Positions 34,113 through 46,167 of a DNA stretch of 64,000 bases are shown one piece after another (the stretch's first letter is position 1; each line of letters opens with the position of its first letter). Location: positions 558,001-622,000 of the forward strand of contig JACGCK010000005.1 in NCBI GenBank assembly GCA_014925825.1, given 5' to 3'. This DNA is from Pholiota molesta (lineage: Eukaryota; Basidiomycota; Agaricomycetes; Agaricales; Strophariaceae). The position numbers and the translations under genes are program-made. The notes under the pieces are model-generated. The model did no database searches and was not told the origin of the DNA. It was given only the letters and a program-made list of their open reading frames with translations.

Positions 34113-35163
34113 TCACCCCTTGAATGTGTTCTTTTGCTCCCTGAGGGCATCTATAACTGCGCTCTTCGGAGTGTCTTTGGTTGCCGAAGTAGCCTTTCTG
34201 TAAGTTATTGTCAGAGTAGATCTGTTGAATGTGAGGAGGCAAGTGAATTCACGTACAACACTGGTTCACTCTCCAAGCGCATGAACACATTCCACTCTTT
34301 TTCATCACCAACAGTGGTCAAACCAGTGGTGATCTTGTTCTTCTGGACTATTTCGGCGAGCCTCACAATTGCAGGATTTGTGGGATCGATATGCCTTGCA
34401 AACGCGACGTTTCCTGCGGTGTATTCGTGGCCATTAAGGATGATGGTTTCATTGGGCAGAGAACCAATATAATTCAGAGCAGCAATCATCTCTGATCCAA
34501 CTCCTTCGAAGAAACGACCACAGCCAGCGATGAAGAGAGTGTCTCCGGTGAACACTCCGCCTGGCTGATTCTTGTCGGCAACATCAGTGACGTAATAGCA
34601 TATTGAGTCCTGCGTATGACAAGGGGTTGCTAGACACCTGCGTTCATAAATGAATGAGTGGCGCTCGAGATGAACAAACATATATTTACTTGACATGGAT
34701 GTTCTTCCAATAGTAAACTCGTCCTTGTCTTTGACGAGATTAGTCAATGAGTCCACCTTTTTGGAACCCCCATAGATTGGGACGTTGGGAAATTTCGCAG
34801 TCTGGGAAAGACATAAGATTCAACAATGAATTGCTGGTCGAAAGAACCCACAAATTCCTAGAATGAGATATCAGAAATGGCAGAGCATAACTTGTGGGTC
34901 ATGGTAGTAATCACCTTGTTGCCTCCACTGTGGTCGAAATGGTGATGTGTGGTAATGCCCGCTACGATCTCAACTCCGTTCGCCTTCGCAGCCGCTTCGA
35001 CTTTGGGGACGTCGTATGGATCTACAGCTGCAGCCGTCAGGGTGGGCTCATCGATGAGCAGATATGCGTAGTTGTCTTCGCGAACAGGGACTGGGACGAC
35101 CTTCATGGTGCGAAACTGGGAACGTATGCGGGGAAACACACGGAGATGACGGCGGCAGATCAT
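34113..35163 (-). CDS. GLO2: Hydroxyacylglutathione hydrolase (glyoxalase II)
   Basis: Metallo-beta-lactamase-fold thioesterase converting S-lactoylglutathione to lactate and glutathione. Exons: 34915..35163, 34690..34801, 34257..34637, 34113..34197, about 275 residues. The metal site THHHFDHSGG (HxHxDH) is intact, followed by LATPCHTQDSICYYV, GVFTGDTLFIAGCGRFFEG and NGHEYTAGNVAFA. There are two in-frame starts: 35163 gives an Arg-rich leader (MICRRHLRVFPRIRSQFRT) that looks mitochondrial, and 35106 starts directly at MKVVPVPVREDNYAYLL. Exon 2 needs one extra G at its donor (34689/34690) for the frame to reach RCLATPCHT. It is divergent from the Ser/Pro-rich membrane protein gene. Confidence 0.92.
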
Positions 35164-35517
35164 GGCTGTCTTGCACGGAAGCAAGTCCGAGATTTGTCAG
35201 GCTTGTCTTATATCTTTACTTAGGCTGTGATTGTGATCGTAGTTGTCAGGCACATCCATGCTCGTTGCTATGTATTGTATGAATGATATTAATTGTGTGC
35301 ACTGATCCTGGTCATATGCGGCCTTGCAGACGCTCAGCCATTTCCCACAGCGATTCAACTCTCTTCTTCTTTTTACTTTCATGTTTTTTTCGGTCTCTGC
35401 TACTAGGTTCTCGCTCTGACCGTGCCGCTCATTTTTATTGCCCTGCTGTTATTTATTTCGCTTAAGCCATCTGCTGCGAATCTGCATTGGGCACTCTACC
35501 TGAATCAACCTTGAAAG
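35164..35517. other. Divergent intergenic region between GLO2 and the Ser/Pro-rich protein gene
   Basis: This 354-bp stretch is a shared promoter region. It contains pyrimidine-rich tracts at 35360-35400 on the plus strand. No supported ORF. Confidence 0.5.
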
Positions 35518-36615
35518 ATGGGACATTCAGCCCGGAAGCGAGGCTACTCATACCAATCTTTTGCACGGAAATCTGTGGTAAATTCCCTCAAGCTACCCCC
35601 ATTTCAAACCATCCTCATGATATTTTAGCGGTCGCGAACTCACCATAAACGAGGACCACCGCACGCGGGTGATCCAAATGTCTTGTGCAAACTGAGTATG
35701 TCAATGCCAGCTTTGCAGCCAATTTTTTGCTAACAATTCTTCGAAGTCCCCTTGTTATGCCCTCAGACCCAGCCTAACAAGCAAGACCCGACTCCTACGG
35801 CGCCAAGTCCACCGCCCAAAAGCACTTCCAATACTCCAGTTCCTCCGAGTCCGACTCAAACCTCAAGCACAAATACCGAAGCACCATCACCTACACCCTC
35901 AAGCTCTCCTCCTCCTCCTCCTCCTCCATCTACGAACAGTCCTTCCCCGACCCCAACACCTACTGTGACCTCCGTAGGCGAAAATTCGTCTCCATCTGTC
36001 TCTACTACTACAAAATCATCAAATTTGACTCCTTCGAGCGAGCTACCCACAACGGCGACACAGCAGTCATCAGATTCCACCCAAACAGTTATTTCGACAA
36101 ATTCAAATGGTCAGCTAACTACTGAGAACGTCGTGAGCACTGTTCCAGTTCCCTTCACTACTTCGAGCGGAATTCCATTAGTCCGAACAACCGACTCTCT
36201 TGGATCCACCTTCACCATTCCTTACGGGCCAGATCCCACTCAGTCCTCGTTTGGCTCCGAGACGAGTAACACGTCTGCCGCAGTCAATGGAAATGGTGCC
36301 GCGGTCAAAGGTTCTGACAATGATATAGGCGCGGTTGTCGGTGGAATTTCAGGCGCCATCGCCCTGCTTGTTCTCTTGATTCTGGGCTTCTGTTTTATTA
36401 GGCGGCGCCGACGTGCTATTCGAACCGCACCATCTGCCGAATTCCTCGGGCAACAACAATACCCCTTCTCAGGCAGCGCACAGTTTCTATTCCAGCGCGC
36501 AGGGAGTTTTGGGTCGAGTGCTCAGGTTATGGACACTGCCTCTCCTATACGAGAGCTGGGTCCTGATCCTTTTGGCGTCCATAGTGAAAAGGCTGAACAT
36601 GCTTATGCCTATTGA
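35518..36615 (+). CDS. Ser/Thr/Pro-rich single-pass membrane protein
   Basis: No named family recognised. Proposed exons: 35518..35577, 35629..35695, 35747..36615; 996 nt, 331 residues, frame intact. A region of about 200 residues is almost wholly Ser, Thr and Pro (for example SSSPPPPPPPSTNSPSPTPT), as in O-mannosylated, mucin-like fungal wall proteins. One hydrophobic helix follows (IGAVVGGISGAIALLVLLIL) and then a basic stop-transfer stretch RRRRRA. The cytoplasmic tail is about 65 residues and ends EKAEHAYAY. This arrangement resembles fungal cell-wall sensors of the Mid2/Wsc type. I see no cleavable signal peptide: the two short N-terminal exons encode basic residues, so the true start may differ. 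The third exon is well supported; the first two are tentative. Confidence 0.6.
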
Positions 36616-37503
36616 TGTTGATGATACCCATTTCCTTCTTATTGCTGATGTTGTACTTGATCGCTTTGCCATTCTTAAATTTCCCGATGTGGTAGTATAC
36701 CTTCTATATTTGGCAGTGATCACTCGCTCAATCGTGGCAATTTACCTTTATAAATATACACACACCTTCGATGTAAATGTTCTTTGATATAGCTATTTCG
36801 TTGGTATCAGATCGATAATCAATCTTGTTTCACTGTTGCCAGTCGTTGCGCGATAGCGATCTTAAAACGCACCGTGCGCGTCTCATTGCTTCTTTTTAAT
36901 TTTCTCAACTTTTGTCAGGCCCTCTCCAGTGCATCTCTTGTCAGTTCCTTTCTCTTAATCTTACTGATATTGATTTTAGCCTGACATTCTTCTTACTTTC
37001 AACCTTGACCGCAGTCAATTCCAGCCTTTGAATTCCCATGTCCGACCGTATGCATATTGAATATAGAGTCGAGATTCGTTCTGCAGCTGCGTGGATTTTT
37101 TGACATTCCTATTCAATTTGTGGCACATAGTATTTTCTGACAGTCGTCCGCGTAACTTCCTACTTCAATCGCTCATTTCGGCATCATACCCTGGACATAT
37201 ATTATATGTTGCAGTTTGAATAAATATTAACCATTCAACCTCACATATTTTGTACCTACAAATATATTTATTGTACATGCTTTCACTGATAATCGTTCTT
37301 TACGATCTGTAATCAAACGAGCGGTGGCGTATCAAGGCGTGGTGCTTTTGGACATGATGGCGCTCTTTCTGCCAACGGTTTCATCAGGTCAGAGAAAAAG
37401 AGACTTCCCATGATCATCACTTCGCAGGATACAATAGAAAGAGAATCCGTACTAATAATATTCGATACATCATTATAATCATGAGAAAGTACTTTTGAAG
37501 GTA
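36616..37503. other. Intergenic region between convergent genes
   Basis: This 888-bp stretch lies between the Ser/Pro-rich gene and the SRP receptor 3' end. It is AT-rich with no exon-like ORF, repeat or RNA gene that I can support. Confidence 0.5.
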
Positions 37504-40161
37504 TCAATCCTTCAGAATTGCCTGGACGACATTGGCAACTCTGAGTTGCCTCAAATCGGTATAGGTCTGTACAAGGTCAGTATCGATGTCTACGAAGGTA
37601 GTGCTATGCAACACACCTGTCCACATCCAACAAAAATGATAGGCTGACCCGTGATGTATGTCATCGAGAGCGCGGCGCCAACCTACGTACAGGATCAATC
37701 AGATGGCCATGTGAACAAGGTAAAAAGTTGACATACCTTGTCATCGACAGTGTCCCATTTAGTAACGAGCATACCATCTATCCCGCGACCTTTTCCAGCT
37801 CCTGAAGCTGATGAGAAGTCACGAAGAGCTCTGTCGAACTTTGTCAATTGGTCAACAGCTTCATTACCAACCAATGCTTCGCCAACAAAAATGATCTTGT
37901 CTGGGTTGTTTACAGAAACCAACTGATGAAGAAGCGTCAGACAAAGATCATAAATAACGCGTGGATCGCCATTTTACCTTTGCAAGAGCGCGCATCAGAG
38001 GCTAAAATAAAATATATTCATTAGCATAGCTCAACTGTTATCGACGAGAATATACATACTTCATTATCTTGCATCCTACCGGCGGTATCAATCAAGACAA
38101 CATCAAAGTCATTATCTCGGCCTTGAGGTGAATTTGGCGAGTTAGCACAGCAACTATCAATGGCTTCGGAATTAACAATCTCACCGTATTGAATTGCCTC
38201 TCGCGCAATTCCAGCAGCATCTTTACCGTAGCCTCGCTCGAAGAGTTCAACGCGGCCTTTGCTATCTCCGGCTCCATTAACACCCAACATGCTCAAATTT
38301 CGGACGTGCACACGAAGCTGCTCAACAGCTCCACTCCTGAAACAAATGGTTAGCATGAATTTGATGAGACGCGCTTTAGCTCCACAAACCTGAACGTATC
38401 GCAAGCAGCGATGAGAACGCGTAGTCCATTTTGGATCAACCAAAAGCAGACTTTGGAAAGGTTGGTGCTCTTTCCTACTCCATTGACACCAACAAATGTG
38501 ATGCTATACGGCATTCGTCGTTGATTGGAGGGAAGAGGAGCGGACAACTTGGTGCGAATAGATAAAAGAAGATCGGTGGACGTTTTTGGCGTCAAAATGC
38601 GTGTTAATGACGTTGAGAGAGCCTGACGAACAGCAGCGCTGATGGCTAAAGTAATGAAGTTAGTAAGATAATAATTGCGATTAAAAATTAGGAGTTACTT
38701 TGAAAACCAGCAACCTTTTTGCCGATCAGACTTTCGCCGACACCTTCACAAACTTTGTCAGCGATGTCCATCGCAACATTTTTCTTCATGAGATGCTGTT
38801 TCATCGCATCCAGAACCGGCTTCAAGTCAGCTTCGGTGAAGACTTTGGAACCTGTCAACCGAGCGAAAATAGAACCGAAAGTTCCCAATGATGCTTCTGC
38901 ATCTGACGCTTTCCCGTTCACTGGCTTCAGGGCTTTCGCAATGGCATCAGCAGCGTCGGCGTCAGCTTCCTTGTCCCTGGAGAAGTCCCAATCCCTGACT
39001 TCGTACATGCCATCGCGGGTTCTGGTACCCAAGGATGACTGGTCCACCAGCGATTGGAGGTCATGAGAACCGAAATCTGCCCCATTAGAGGGCTCTTTAT
39101 CGACACTGAAGTCCAGAGAAGCCATGTCAGATTCTGTCGGTACCTCATCTCCCCATTTCCGTCCGGCTTTGGCCTTTACCTTGCGTTTCGCTTGGGTATC
39201 GGAGCTAGATACCGAGGTCAGTTATTGCTTGAATACGATTTTCGAGCAACCACTTACTCGGATTCAGCGGCGCTGTCCCTGGTACTGACAGCGTTTACGC
39301 GTCCCCCTCGTCCTCCACGCTTTCCTCCCCGTCCCCGAAGCCGACTTTTCAGTGCTGCTACATTTCTAGCTATTTTCTGTTCGTCGTCGGCAGTGTCTGG
39401 ATCAATGGATGGGGCTTGAGGGGCCACAAATTAATAAAACATATGCGGAGTATAGTGAAACAATACCTGTATCCGTCTCGTCGGAAGGAGGGCTGTAAGT
39501 CTCGATTGGCGGGCGGACATTCGACGTGCGCAGGCGTGATTTTCGATCCTGGAGTCATCATTGAGAAACAAGATATGGGAAATGTTGGGATAACTGAGCG
39601 TACTTGAGCGGCCTTTTCCTCCAAGTTTTTGAGCAACTTGTCAAATAAGATATCCCAACGTTCAAATGTTTTCGAAAAGTCCCAGGTAGAGGCTTGTACA
39701 ACGGCGGTTTTGCCAGCATTGATGCTGTGCAAGGACGCGACAAATGAAGTAACAAAAGGCTCGAAGTATTGGATAAAGAGCTTCTTCATAGCAGCGAGTA
39801 AATCGTCCACATATGTCAGCTGGAGAATACGCTGATACGCCACCTAACGAAATGATTCAGCTCCCGCAGTATACTCCCGTGTCAGTGGCTTACCACAAAG
39901 ATAAGCTCGAGGTCATTGACGAACGTCCATTTCACAGCATATCCATCTTTTTCGTATTTCTCTTCAGCCGTGCGTCCTTCATTAAGGCTTCGCGTATGAG
40001 GGAATTGACAGGTGAAGAAGAGGATGATGCCAGTGTGGCGGCATCAGGAGTGAATGAGCGAGACCAAAGAACAATGCCTCCTGGAATACAGGTCAACATA
40101 ATGCCTGTATTTTATAGTAGCGGTACGCACCTTTATGTGAAATCGAGCAATGGTCGAGCAT
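37504..40161 (-). CDS. SRP101: Signal recognition particle receptor subunit alpha (SRPRA/Srp101)
   Basis: GTPase at the ER membrane that receives the SRP-ribosome complex. Twelve exons: 40131..40161, 39894..40080, 39604..39843, 39467..39548, 39258..39414, 38699..39204, 38390..38645, 38060..38336, 37978..38001, 37737..37922, 37617..37682, 37504..37566, about 691 residues. The N-terminal SRX domain contains [15 protein letters not shown] and [16 protein letters not shown] basic Gly/Arg-rich linker follows, then the NG domain: G1 [33 protein letters not shown]3 [16 protein letters not shown]4 [15 protein letters not shown] and [17 protein letters not shown]. Exon 9 is 24 nt. Exon 2 lacks one G near 39968, separating ALMKDAR from [14 protein letters not shown]. 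Confidence 0.94.
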
Positions 40162-40384
40162 AGTATGAGATAAGGAACTGGTGCAAGTGGTCTGCTATAA
40201 ATCTGTAACTGGTGTAACACGGTGTTCGGCTGTCCGCTTCGGGGTATTTGGCCTTGCTTGGCGCGAAGGTCGGCGTCCAAATTTGAAATTAGCCACTGGC
40301 TTCAATACAACGTTCTTGAACCAACACGCGCCTATCCTTTCCAGACTTTGCTCTGCGACAGTCGAATAGAAAAAAGTACTTGGA

Positions 40385-42175
40385 ATGGCGAATCTGCCAC
40401 CACGGCCGGGATCTCCTCTGAGGTTGCCTCCGCGAGACGACCGTCGACATATTGTGGACGAACGCGAACGAGATCGAGATCGACGGTCAGCACAACCTAT
40501 GGCACCCAGATATCGCTCTGGACGGTCGCCAGAGAGAGACAGGGCATACATACCAAGGCCACGATTAGACACCTATGTCGCCCCGCCATATGAAGGCAGA
40601 AGGATGACCGTCGCGACTATGACGACCGTGACCGAGACAGGAATCGTCGAGATTTCGATAGAGACAGAGACAGAGACAGAGATAGAAGGGATTGGGACCG
40701 AGAGAGAGATCGTGATCGTGATAGAAGTTCACCAAGAAGGTGGTCACCAGACCGAGACCGTCGTCCATATGACCGAGACAGAGGGCCTCCAAGACGGTGA
40801 GATTTGGTTTACAATTTGAAGTTACCCCACCATAATTCCCCGAAAAAGACCACCTTCACCTCCACGACGTTCCGGTATGCATTAATTCTCCTAGCTCAAA
40901 TCGATCTTCCCAAACCTCTTATTGTTTCTTTTAGGTTTTCGACGGGATTCGCGCTCTCCTCCTCCTCCGAGACGAAGATATTCTCGCTCTCCTTCCTATC
41001 GTGGAAGAAATAGAACACGGAGTCGTTCACGCGGTCCGTATCGTTCGCCTCCGCCACATCGCTCGCCGCCACCACCACAAAGGGGCATAAGGCTAGGAAA
41101 CCATTCCATTGCAGCCAGTCCCCGTTCGCGCTCTTCACGCTCTCCACGTAGACGACGATACTCGCGAGACAGGTCACCTCTTAGTCCCAGCAGACGGCCG
41201 AACCGGCGCACACAAAGCCCTCCTAGAGATGAACAAAAGCCATTACCAACGGAACCCTCGGCGGACAGACGCAAAGAGGAGCCCATGAACACGACTCTAG
41301 ACGGACTACCAACTAATCCAGTGAAGATTGAAGAACCATCTTCACTTTCTGTTCCTCCTCTTCCTCAAACCCCGATTCTTGATCAAACCAAGCAGATACC
41401 AGCAGGCCAAGATTCTACTCAAGGTCTTGAAGAAATCAAAAGCGAAAGCAAACCTGAAAGCCTGCCAGTAATTCCGCCTGCACTGCCAAAACCTGAACCT
41501 GAACAGCCTATCGCACCCCCGACAATTACGGCACTTCCAGAAGCTGCGGACGTTAAAATGGACGTCGACTCCCCCAAACCTCCTACCTTGACTTCTACCC
41601 ATTCAAGAGGGTCTACTCCCCCAAAACCTTCGCCAATGCAAGTGATCAAAATCGCGGGCCTCCGACCGGACCACGCTGGGGACCAACACGCTCTCCTCCC
41701 AGGGGGCCTCGTAGCCACCTTCATCCTCGTCCACCACCGCCGTCGCAATCGTCATCTTCCTACCAATCTGCACCACGGGGTCCTCGAAGAGATTACCGAC
41801 CTCCATATCAAACCTCCACTCCAAAATCTGGACCTCCTCTGCCTGCTATTCCGCCATATCGAAGGCCGCCCCCAAGTGACTTGGAAACGGAGGTGAGATC
41901 CGAGTTTCAAAAAAAAATCAATCGTTGTCACATATCTGATATCCGTGTTTCTGACTTTCCAGATCGCAAGGCTTCAAACTCAGAAAGCTAATCTTGGCTT
42001 GGAACATTACCAGCATATTAACAGTGCTCGTAGGGCCCTGCAAGAATTGGATATGGCGTCTATAGACATGCAGGCTGCTGAAAACCGCCGTCGGATTGCG
42101 GATTTGCAACTGGAAAAAGCTAAAACTGGATCTTTGGGTATCGATGCTCCTCTGACTGATTTTGGTGGGATATAA
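40385..42175 (+). CDS. RS/RD-rich (SR-like) nuclear protein
   Basis: Probable RNA-processing or nuclear protein with arginine/serine and arginine/aspartate dipeptide regions; no RRM seen and no orthologue assigned. Exons: 40385..40796, 40849..40874, 40935..41892, 41963..42175, about 536 residues. After a Pro/Arg start comes a long alternating Arg/Asp segment (about 40600-40790) and an RS domain (RRYSRSPSYRGRNRTRSRSR). A Pro/Glu/Lys-rich middle follows, then a Pro/Arg tract and a C-terminal coiled coil (IARLQTQKANLGLEHYQHIN, then AAENRRRIADLQLEKA). Two apparent one-base losses, near 40600 and 41638, split the natural composition between frames. It is divergent from the SRP receptor gene, 223 bp apart. 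Confidence 0.75.
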
Positions 42176-42439
42176 TGTAATTATTACTATTTATTGTATA
42201 CATAGCCATGTGGATCATTGCCCATTTCACGGAACCCCTTATACAAGATTCATTGGACAAGGTTGGAAAGAGACAGAGTCTGGTGCCTAACTTCTATACC
42301 CCACAACGTTCTTTAAAATTTCATGAAATATGCACTTCATTAAATAAGCCAACCACCCATATTAGTGGGTCCATACTTTTGCGAGTGACACTTGCGAAGG
42401 TATAAGATATACACCAAGTGGAGAAGACAGATCCATCCT

Positions 42440-42952
42440 TCAGAATCCTCTGTTCTTCAACCAGTGCGTAACTTCATCTTTCCATCGTCCGCCAGATATT
42501 ATGAGATGTTTAGACTGGTTGAGCTGGACCTTTAGGCGTGACGCTTCTGGAGATTCCGCCTCGAATAGCGATTTGTCAGATCCTTTACAAGGGCCTAGCA
42601 AGCAAGAGTGAAAGAAAGGAGGAAAGACGGTTAAGCGCGTCGCCGGACAAGAAAAGAAGCTCTAGCTTGGACTAAACGTACATTCAGGTTCCCTTCCACA
42701 TTGCGGATGAGCACCAAATGCCGACTGCCTGCATTCCGCACGTCGGTGTAGACTGGGAGATTACCGTTGGTATTGCGGGGCACGAAGTATTCCAACTTGG
42801 CAGTCTTATTGGTAGAAGAGGACGGGGGCTTGGATGTTAAAGTAGAGGGAGGAGACGGGACAGATGTCGATGCTAGGCTGCTACTGGCTTCTGAGAGGCA
42901 GCGTGCATTCGAGGGCCTGGAGGGCAATTTGTCTCCGGAGTAGGGATAACAT
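42440..42952 (-). CDS. IMG2: Mitochondrial large ribosomal subunit protein mL49 (Img2)
   Basis: Mitoribosomal protein mL49. Two exons: 42682..42952 and 42440..42594, roughly 142 residues. Diagnostic blocks are YFVPRNTNGNLPVYTDVRN, HLVLIRNVEGNLNALVKDL, SLFEAESPEASRLKVQL and SKHLIISGGRWKDEVTHWL, ending KNRGF. The start at 42952 was chosen because it opens an amphipathic, Arg-containing mitochondrial presequence (MLSLLRRQIALQALECTLPL). That presequence is in a different frame from the Ser/Pro-rich linker ahead of YFVPRN, a net +1 or -2 shift between about 42870 and 42890. A second break, one A short, lies at the T-run 42572-42574 in exon 2. The core identification is firm; the N-terminus is not. 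Confidence 0.82.
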
Positions 42953-43692
42953 AGTTGGTCTACTGGCGCGCTCAAGAATCAGCATGAGGGTGCACAAAGA
43001 AGCAAACAGAAAACACACTTATGTCTTCGTGAATGAACAGGAGAATCTAGGATGGAGGAACGTGTAGAATAGTGAGCACGTCGCGTAGTGGACGCTGACT
43101 TCCGAAAAAGTCACGTCACTACCATATTTAGGAAATTTCCCAAGCGCCCAAGCAGCGAGGACAAGCAACGTCTGCAGCTTTATCATTCTCGTAGAAATGA
43201 CTCCAATACGCAGAAAGTATGAGAACATGGCCCGTGATAACTTGCCACCCAAGACAAACGAGATTTTTATGGCGACCGTTTCCTTATCTCGGACCACCAC
43301 AAAGGCGTGTTAAACACTTCGGCTTTCTAGTCTCAAGAATGCATGAAATTATTATTGACAACTTGCACAGTATGAATTACATGTTTGGTCATTAATCAGA
43401 TGTGATTCATAGCCCAGGGGGAACATTTGTTCACGAACGAAATGGAAAGCTTGATATTTCGTTCTAGAGCGCAAATTATTCCGACTGCAATATCAATAAG
43501 ATGGGAACGAGGAAACAGACAACATGTAGATGGATGGTGGATGGATGGAAGAACGGGGAGTCCAGTAGGTAGCAAGGGTGTATACGTAAAGACGATATAT
43601 TTAAAGTCAGAGGAAACCCTCAAGCACGTCACTCAAGTGGCTGAGGAGGCATGAAAGAACTGGTCAGACCTGTAGTAAGGGGGAAAAGCCAT
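42953..43692. other. Intergenic region between mL49 and YPT1
   Basis: This 740-bp stretch lies upstream of mL49 and downstream of YPT1. A minus-strand ORF (43019..43300) has no recognisable content. It could hold an upstream mL49 leader exon, but none joins in frame convincingly. Confidence 0.45.
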
Positions 43693-44756
43693 TTAACAGC
43701 ATCCTCCAGCCTGTTGGGCCTGTACGGCTTGCCCAGGGGTGACAGTTGAAGACTTGGCGGCGCCTGAGGGTGTCGAACTCGAGCCCATGCTGTTGGAAAG
43801 ACACAAGGTTACACTTATGGACGAACGTGAGTCATAGAAAGTTATTTGCGTACCGGTCTTTGATCTGCTTAGCCATAGTCAAGAATGCCTGCTCTACATT
43901 GGTCGCGTTCTTCGCAGATGTCTCCAAGAAAGGAATGTTCAGTTGGTCGGCAAATTCCTAAACGGCGGTTATTCAGGGGTCCTACGTGACGGGTATTTGC
44001 TAATGAACTCACCTTTGCGACGCTGTACTCGACAACCTTCTTGCTCGTCAATCCGACTTGTTACCAACAAGCAACTTGTTCACACCCTCGGATGCATATC
44101 GGTCGATTTCTTGGAGCCATTGCTTGACATTCGTGAAGGTCTCTACACAAGAAACCAATGAGTGGGAAGATAATGTGAGAAGGATGTCAACTTGAACAAA
44201 CCGTTATCGGTCACGTCGTAGACAACAATGATACCGTGGGCTCCACGGTAGTATGAAGAAGTGATGGTTCGGAAGCGCTCCTGGCCTATATAGTCATCAT
44301 AAGTCAGAAACCCTGGATTGACGCCCTTGTGTTAGGTTATCTTGCCTGCAGTGTCCCACTGGGAAATGACAGATGACGAGTCAGTTGAATGAATATGATA
44401 GAAATAGTGTTATAGTGAAAGAACCGCGTATGTTACGGGAACAAGAGAGTCCAGCGACTCGTGCGCATGGGCCATGGTGCTGCAGAAGCTCTGTAAACGA
44501 GGAAAGAAATACTGACAATCTGAAGCTTCACGGTCTTTCCCTCTAGCTCAATAGTGCGGATCTTGAAGTCGACTCCAATGGTGCTGATGTAGCTCTCCGT
44601 GTATGTGTCGTCTGCGAACCGCAGGAGGAGACAGGACTAAAGCGGGGGGTCGTCAAACGCGACATTGAAAAGAGAAGGAGGCAGCTGTACCTTGCCGACA
44701 CCAGAGTCGCCGATGAGGAGGAGCTTGAAGAGATAGTCGTATTCGCTTGTGTGCAT
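43693..44756 (-). CDS. YPT1: Rab GTPase Ypt1/Rab1
   Basis: Small GTPase controlling ER-to-Golgi transport and autophagy. Seven exons: 44691..44756, 44517..44636, 44346..44358, 44202..44285, 44013..44142, 43854..43957, 43693..43789, about 204 residues, the normal length. Motifs: P-loop GDSGVGKSCLLLRF, effector region [54 protein letters not shown], and the C-terminal double cysteine GGCC for prenylation. Exon 3 is only 13 nt and its 3' intron has a GC donor at 44345. Exon 5 is one T short (plus-strand aa at 44050-44051), separating VGNKSD from [15 protein letters not shown]. Bet4, encoded in this window, belongs to the enzyme that prenylates this protein. Confidence 0.96.
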
Positions 44757-45476
44757 GGTGAAGAACGGGGGAGGGAGTACGGTATGTGAGGGGTTGCTGT
44801 TGGGGGAGTAGAGAGTGGAGGAGAGTGGCTGCGTCAACAACTCAATGCTGGCCCCTCGGCACGTGGCCGGCCGTCGTCGGCCAATTTCCGCTTTCTGATG
44901 TGAGCCATCCTCTCTCAGGATCCCCTGCTTGCGCACCTTATCTACTCCTGCCGGCGCCAAAAAGAATAAACCAGATCTTTGCGGGTGTTTAACCCAGTAT
45001 ACACTGTAGCCAGCATCCGCTTGTAATCAGCGACCTTGCCGCACTCCAAGAACTTGAAGTTTTCATGTTGCATGCGGACCCATGTCCTCTGCGATGTTGG
45101 AAGAGATCGGAAATAGGGAGCTTTGGCGAATATTGAAGTGTTGTTCATCAGTTCTAAACATGAATGCACACCTCTGCACACCACGATGAGTTCTTCCGAT
45201 TTGTTCTTCTCTTCTCTTTTTGTTTCCCTCTGCCTCGACGCCTGGTTCTCATAAGGCACAATTTAAAGCATGGAACCTCAGTTCCCTCTCTGAGTTATGA
45301 TAGTACAATTGCATACATAGCCTAATATAAGTTACATATCTATTGAACTGATAGAGGAGAAATCCGATTGCAACGTGAGCATAGTCCATAAGAAATAGTA
45401 CATAGGACGGAAATAAAAAGGATAGAGATGCATATACACACAAGTCATTGCAGCAATGAGGGCCCGCAACTCAACG
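44757..45476. other. Intergenic region upstream of YPT1
   Basis: This 720-bp stretch holds the YPT1 promoter and the 3' side of the first zinc-ribbon gene. Pieces are GC-rich near 44860-44960. No supported ORF. Confidence 0.5.
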
Positions 45477-46167
45477 CTACTTGCCATATTGCACCGGTGG
45501 TGGACCTTGATATTGAGCTTGATTTTGTTGGTACTGAGCCGGATTCTGTTGGTATTGACCTTGATATCCTGGACCAGGTTGAAAGTTTTGTGGTGGATAG
45601 CCAGGCTGAAACCCAGGATGCGGACCCGGTTGAGCAGGGTAATATCCTCCAGGTTGTGTGGGCACATTCGTAACGAGCTGAGGCTCCCAACTGAACAGAG
45701 GTACAAAAATACCGATAAAAGGACGCAAAGCAGAAAATTAAGAAGATAACGTACCCGCCAGCTTGGATGGAAATTTGCCATTGGCAGATAGAACAAAGCC
45801 ATATGTGTTTGCTCGACATAGGGATCAAAGGAACGAAACATATCTCGAAATATTGTTTCGATTTGGCACTACAAACCGCAGCTAGCGCCGTGAAAGGTGA
45901 TCCGTTAGGTCCACGCTAACGAAGGATCAAGAACACCATGCTTACCATTATGACATCGAGGACATATTCTTGGCGTTTGGTCACCTTCAGGAGAATCTTG
46001 TTTGTGCAGCCAACTGCGAAAGTTACCAAGAGTTCACTAAGTAGAACGGTCAATCTCCTGGATAGAAATAGACATACATATCACAGGGATGAAAACTACA
46101 AGGATGAGTACTAGTCAGCCGTCGCTGAGATGGATGATTTTCCCAAGGACGTACAGCAGAAATCCAT
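45477..46167 (-). CDS. Zinc-ribbon protein, paralogue A of a tandem pair
   Basis: Small fungal protein with a four-cysteine zinc ribbon; function unknown. Exons: 46155..46167, 46084..46095, 45946..46013, 45755..45881, 45477..45690, about 144 residues. It starts MDFCFFIP, then VGCTNKI, the first knuckle RICPRCHN, the core KSKQYFEICFVPLIPMSSKH and the second knuckle IWLCSICQW. The tail is Pro/Gln/Tyr/Gly-rich (NPAQYQQNQAQYQGPPPVQY), a low-complexity, possibly prion-like stretch. Exon 3 is one T short (45994-45995), and the exon 2 donor near 46084 needs one additional G to be canonical. Its organisation and motifs match gene B about 0.8 kb upstream, so this is a tandem duplication. Confidence 0.78.
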
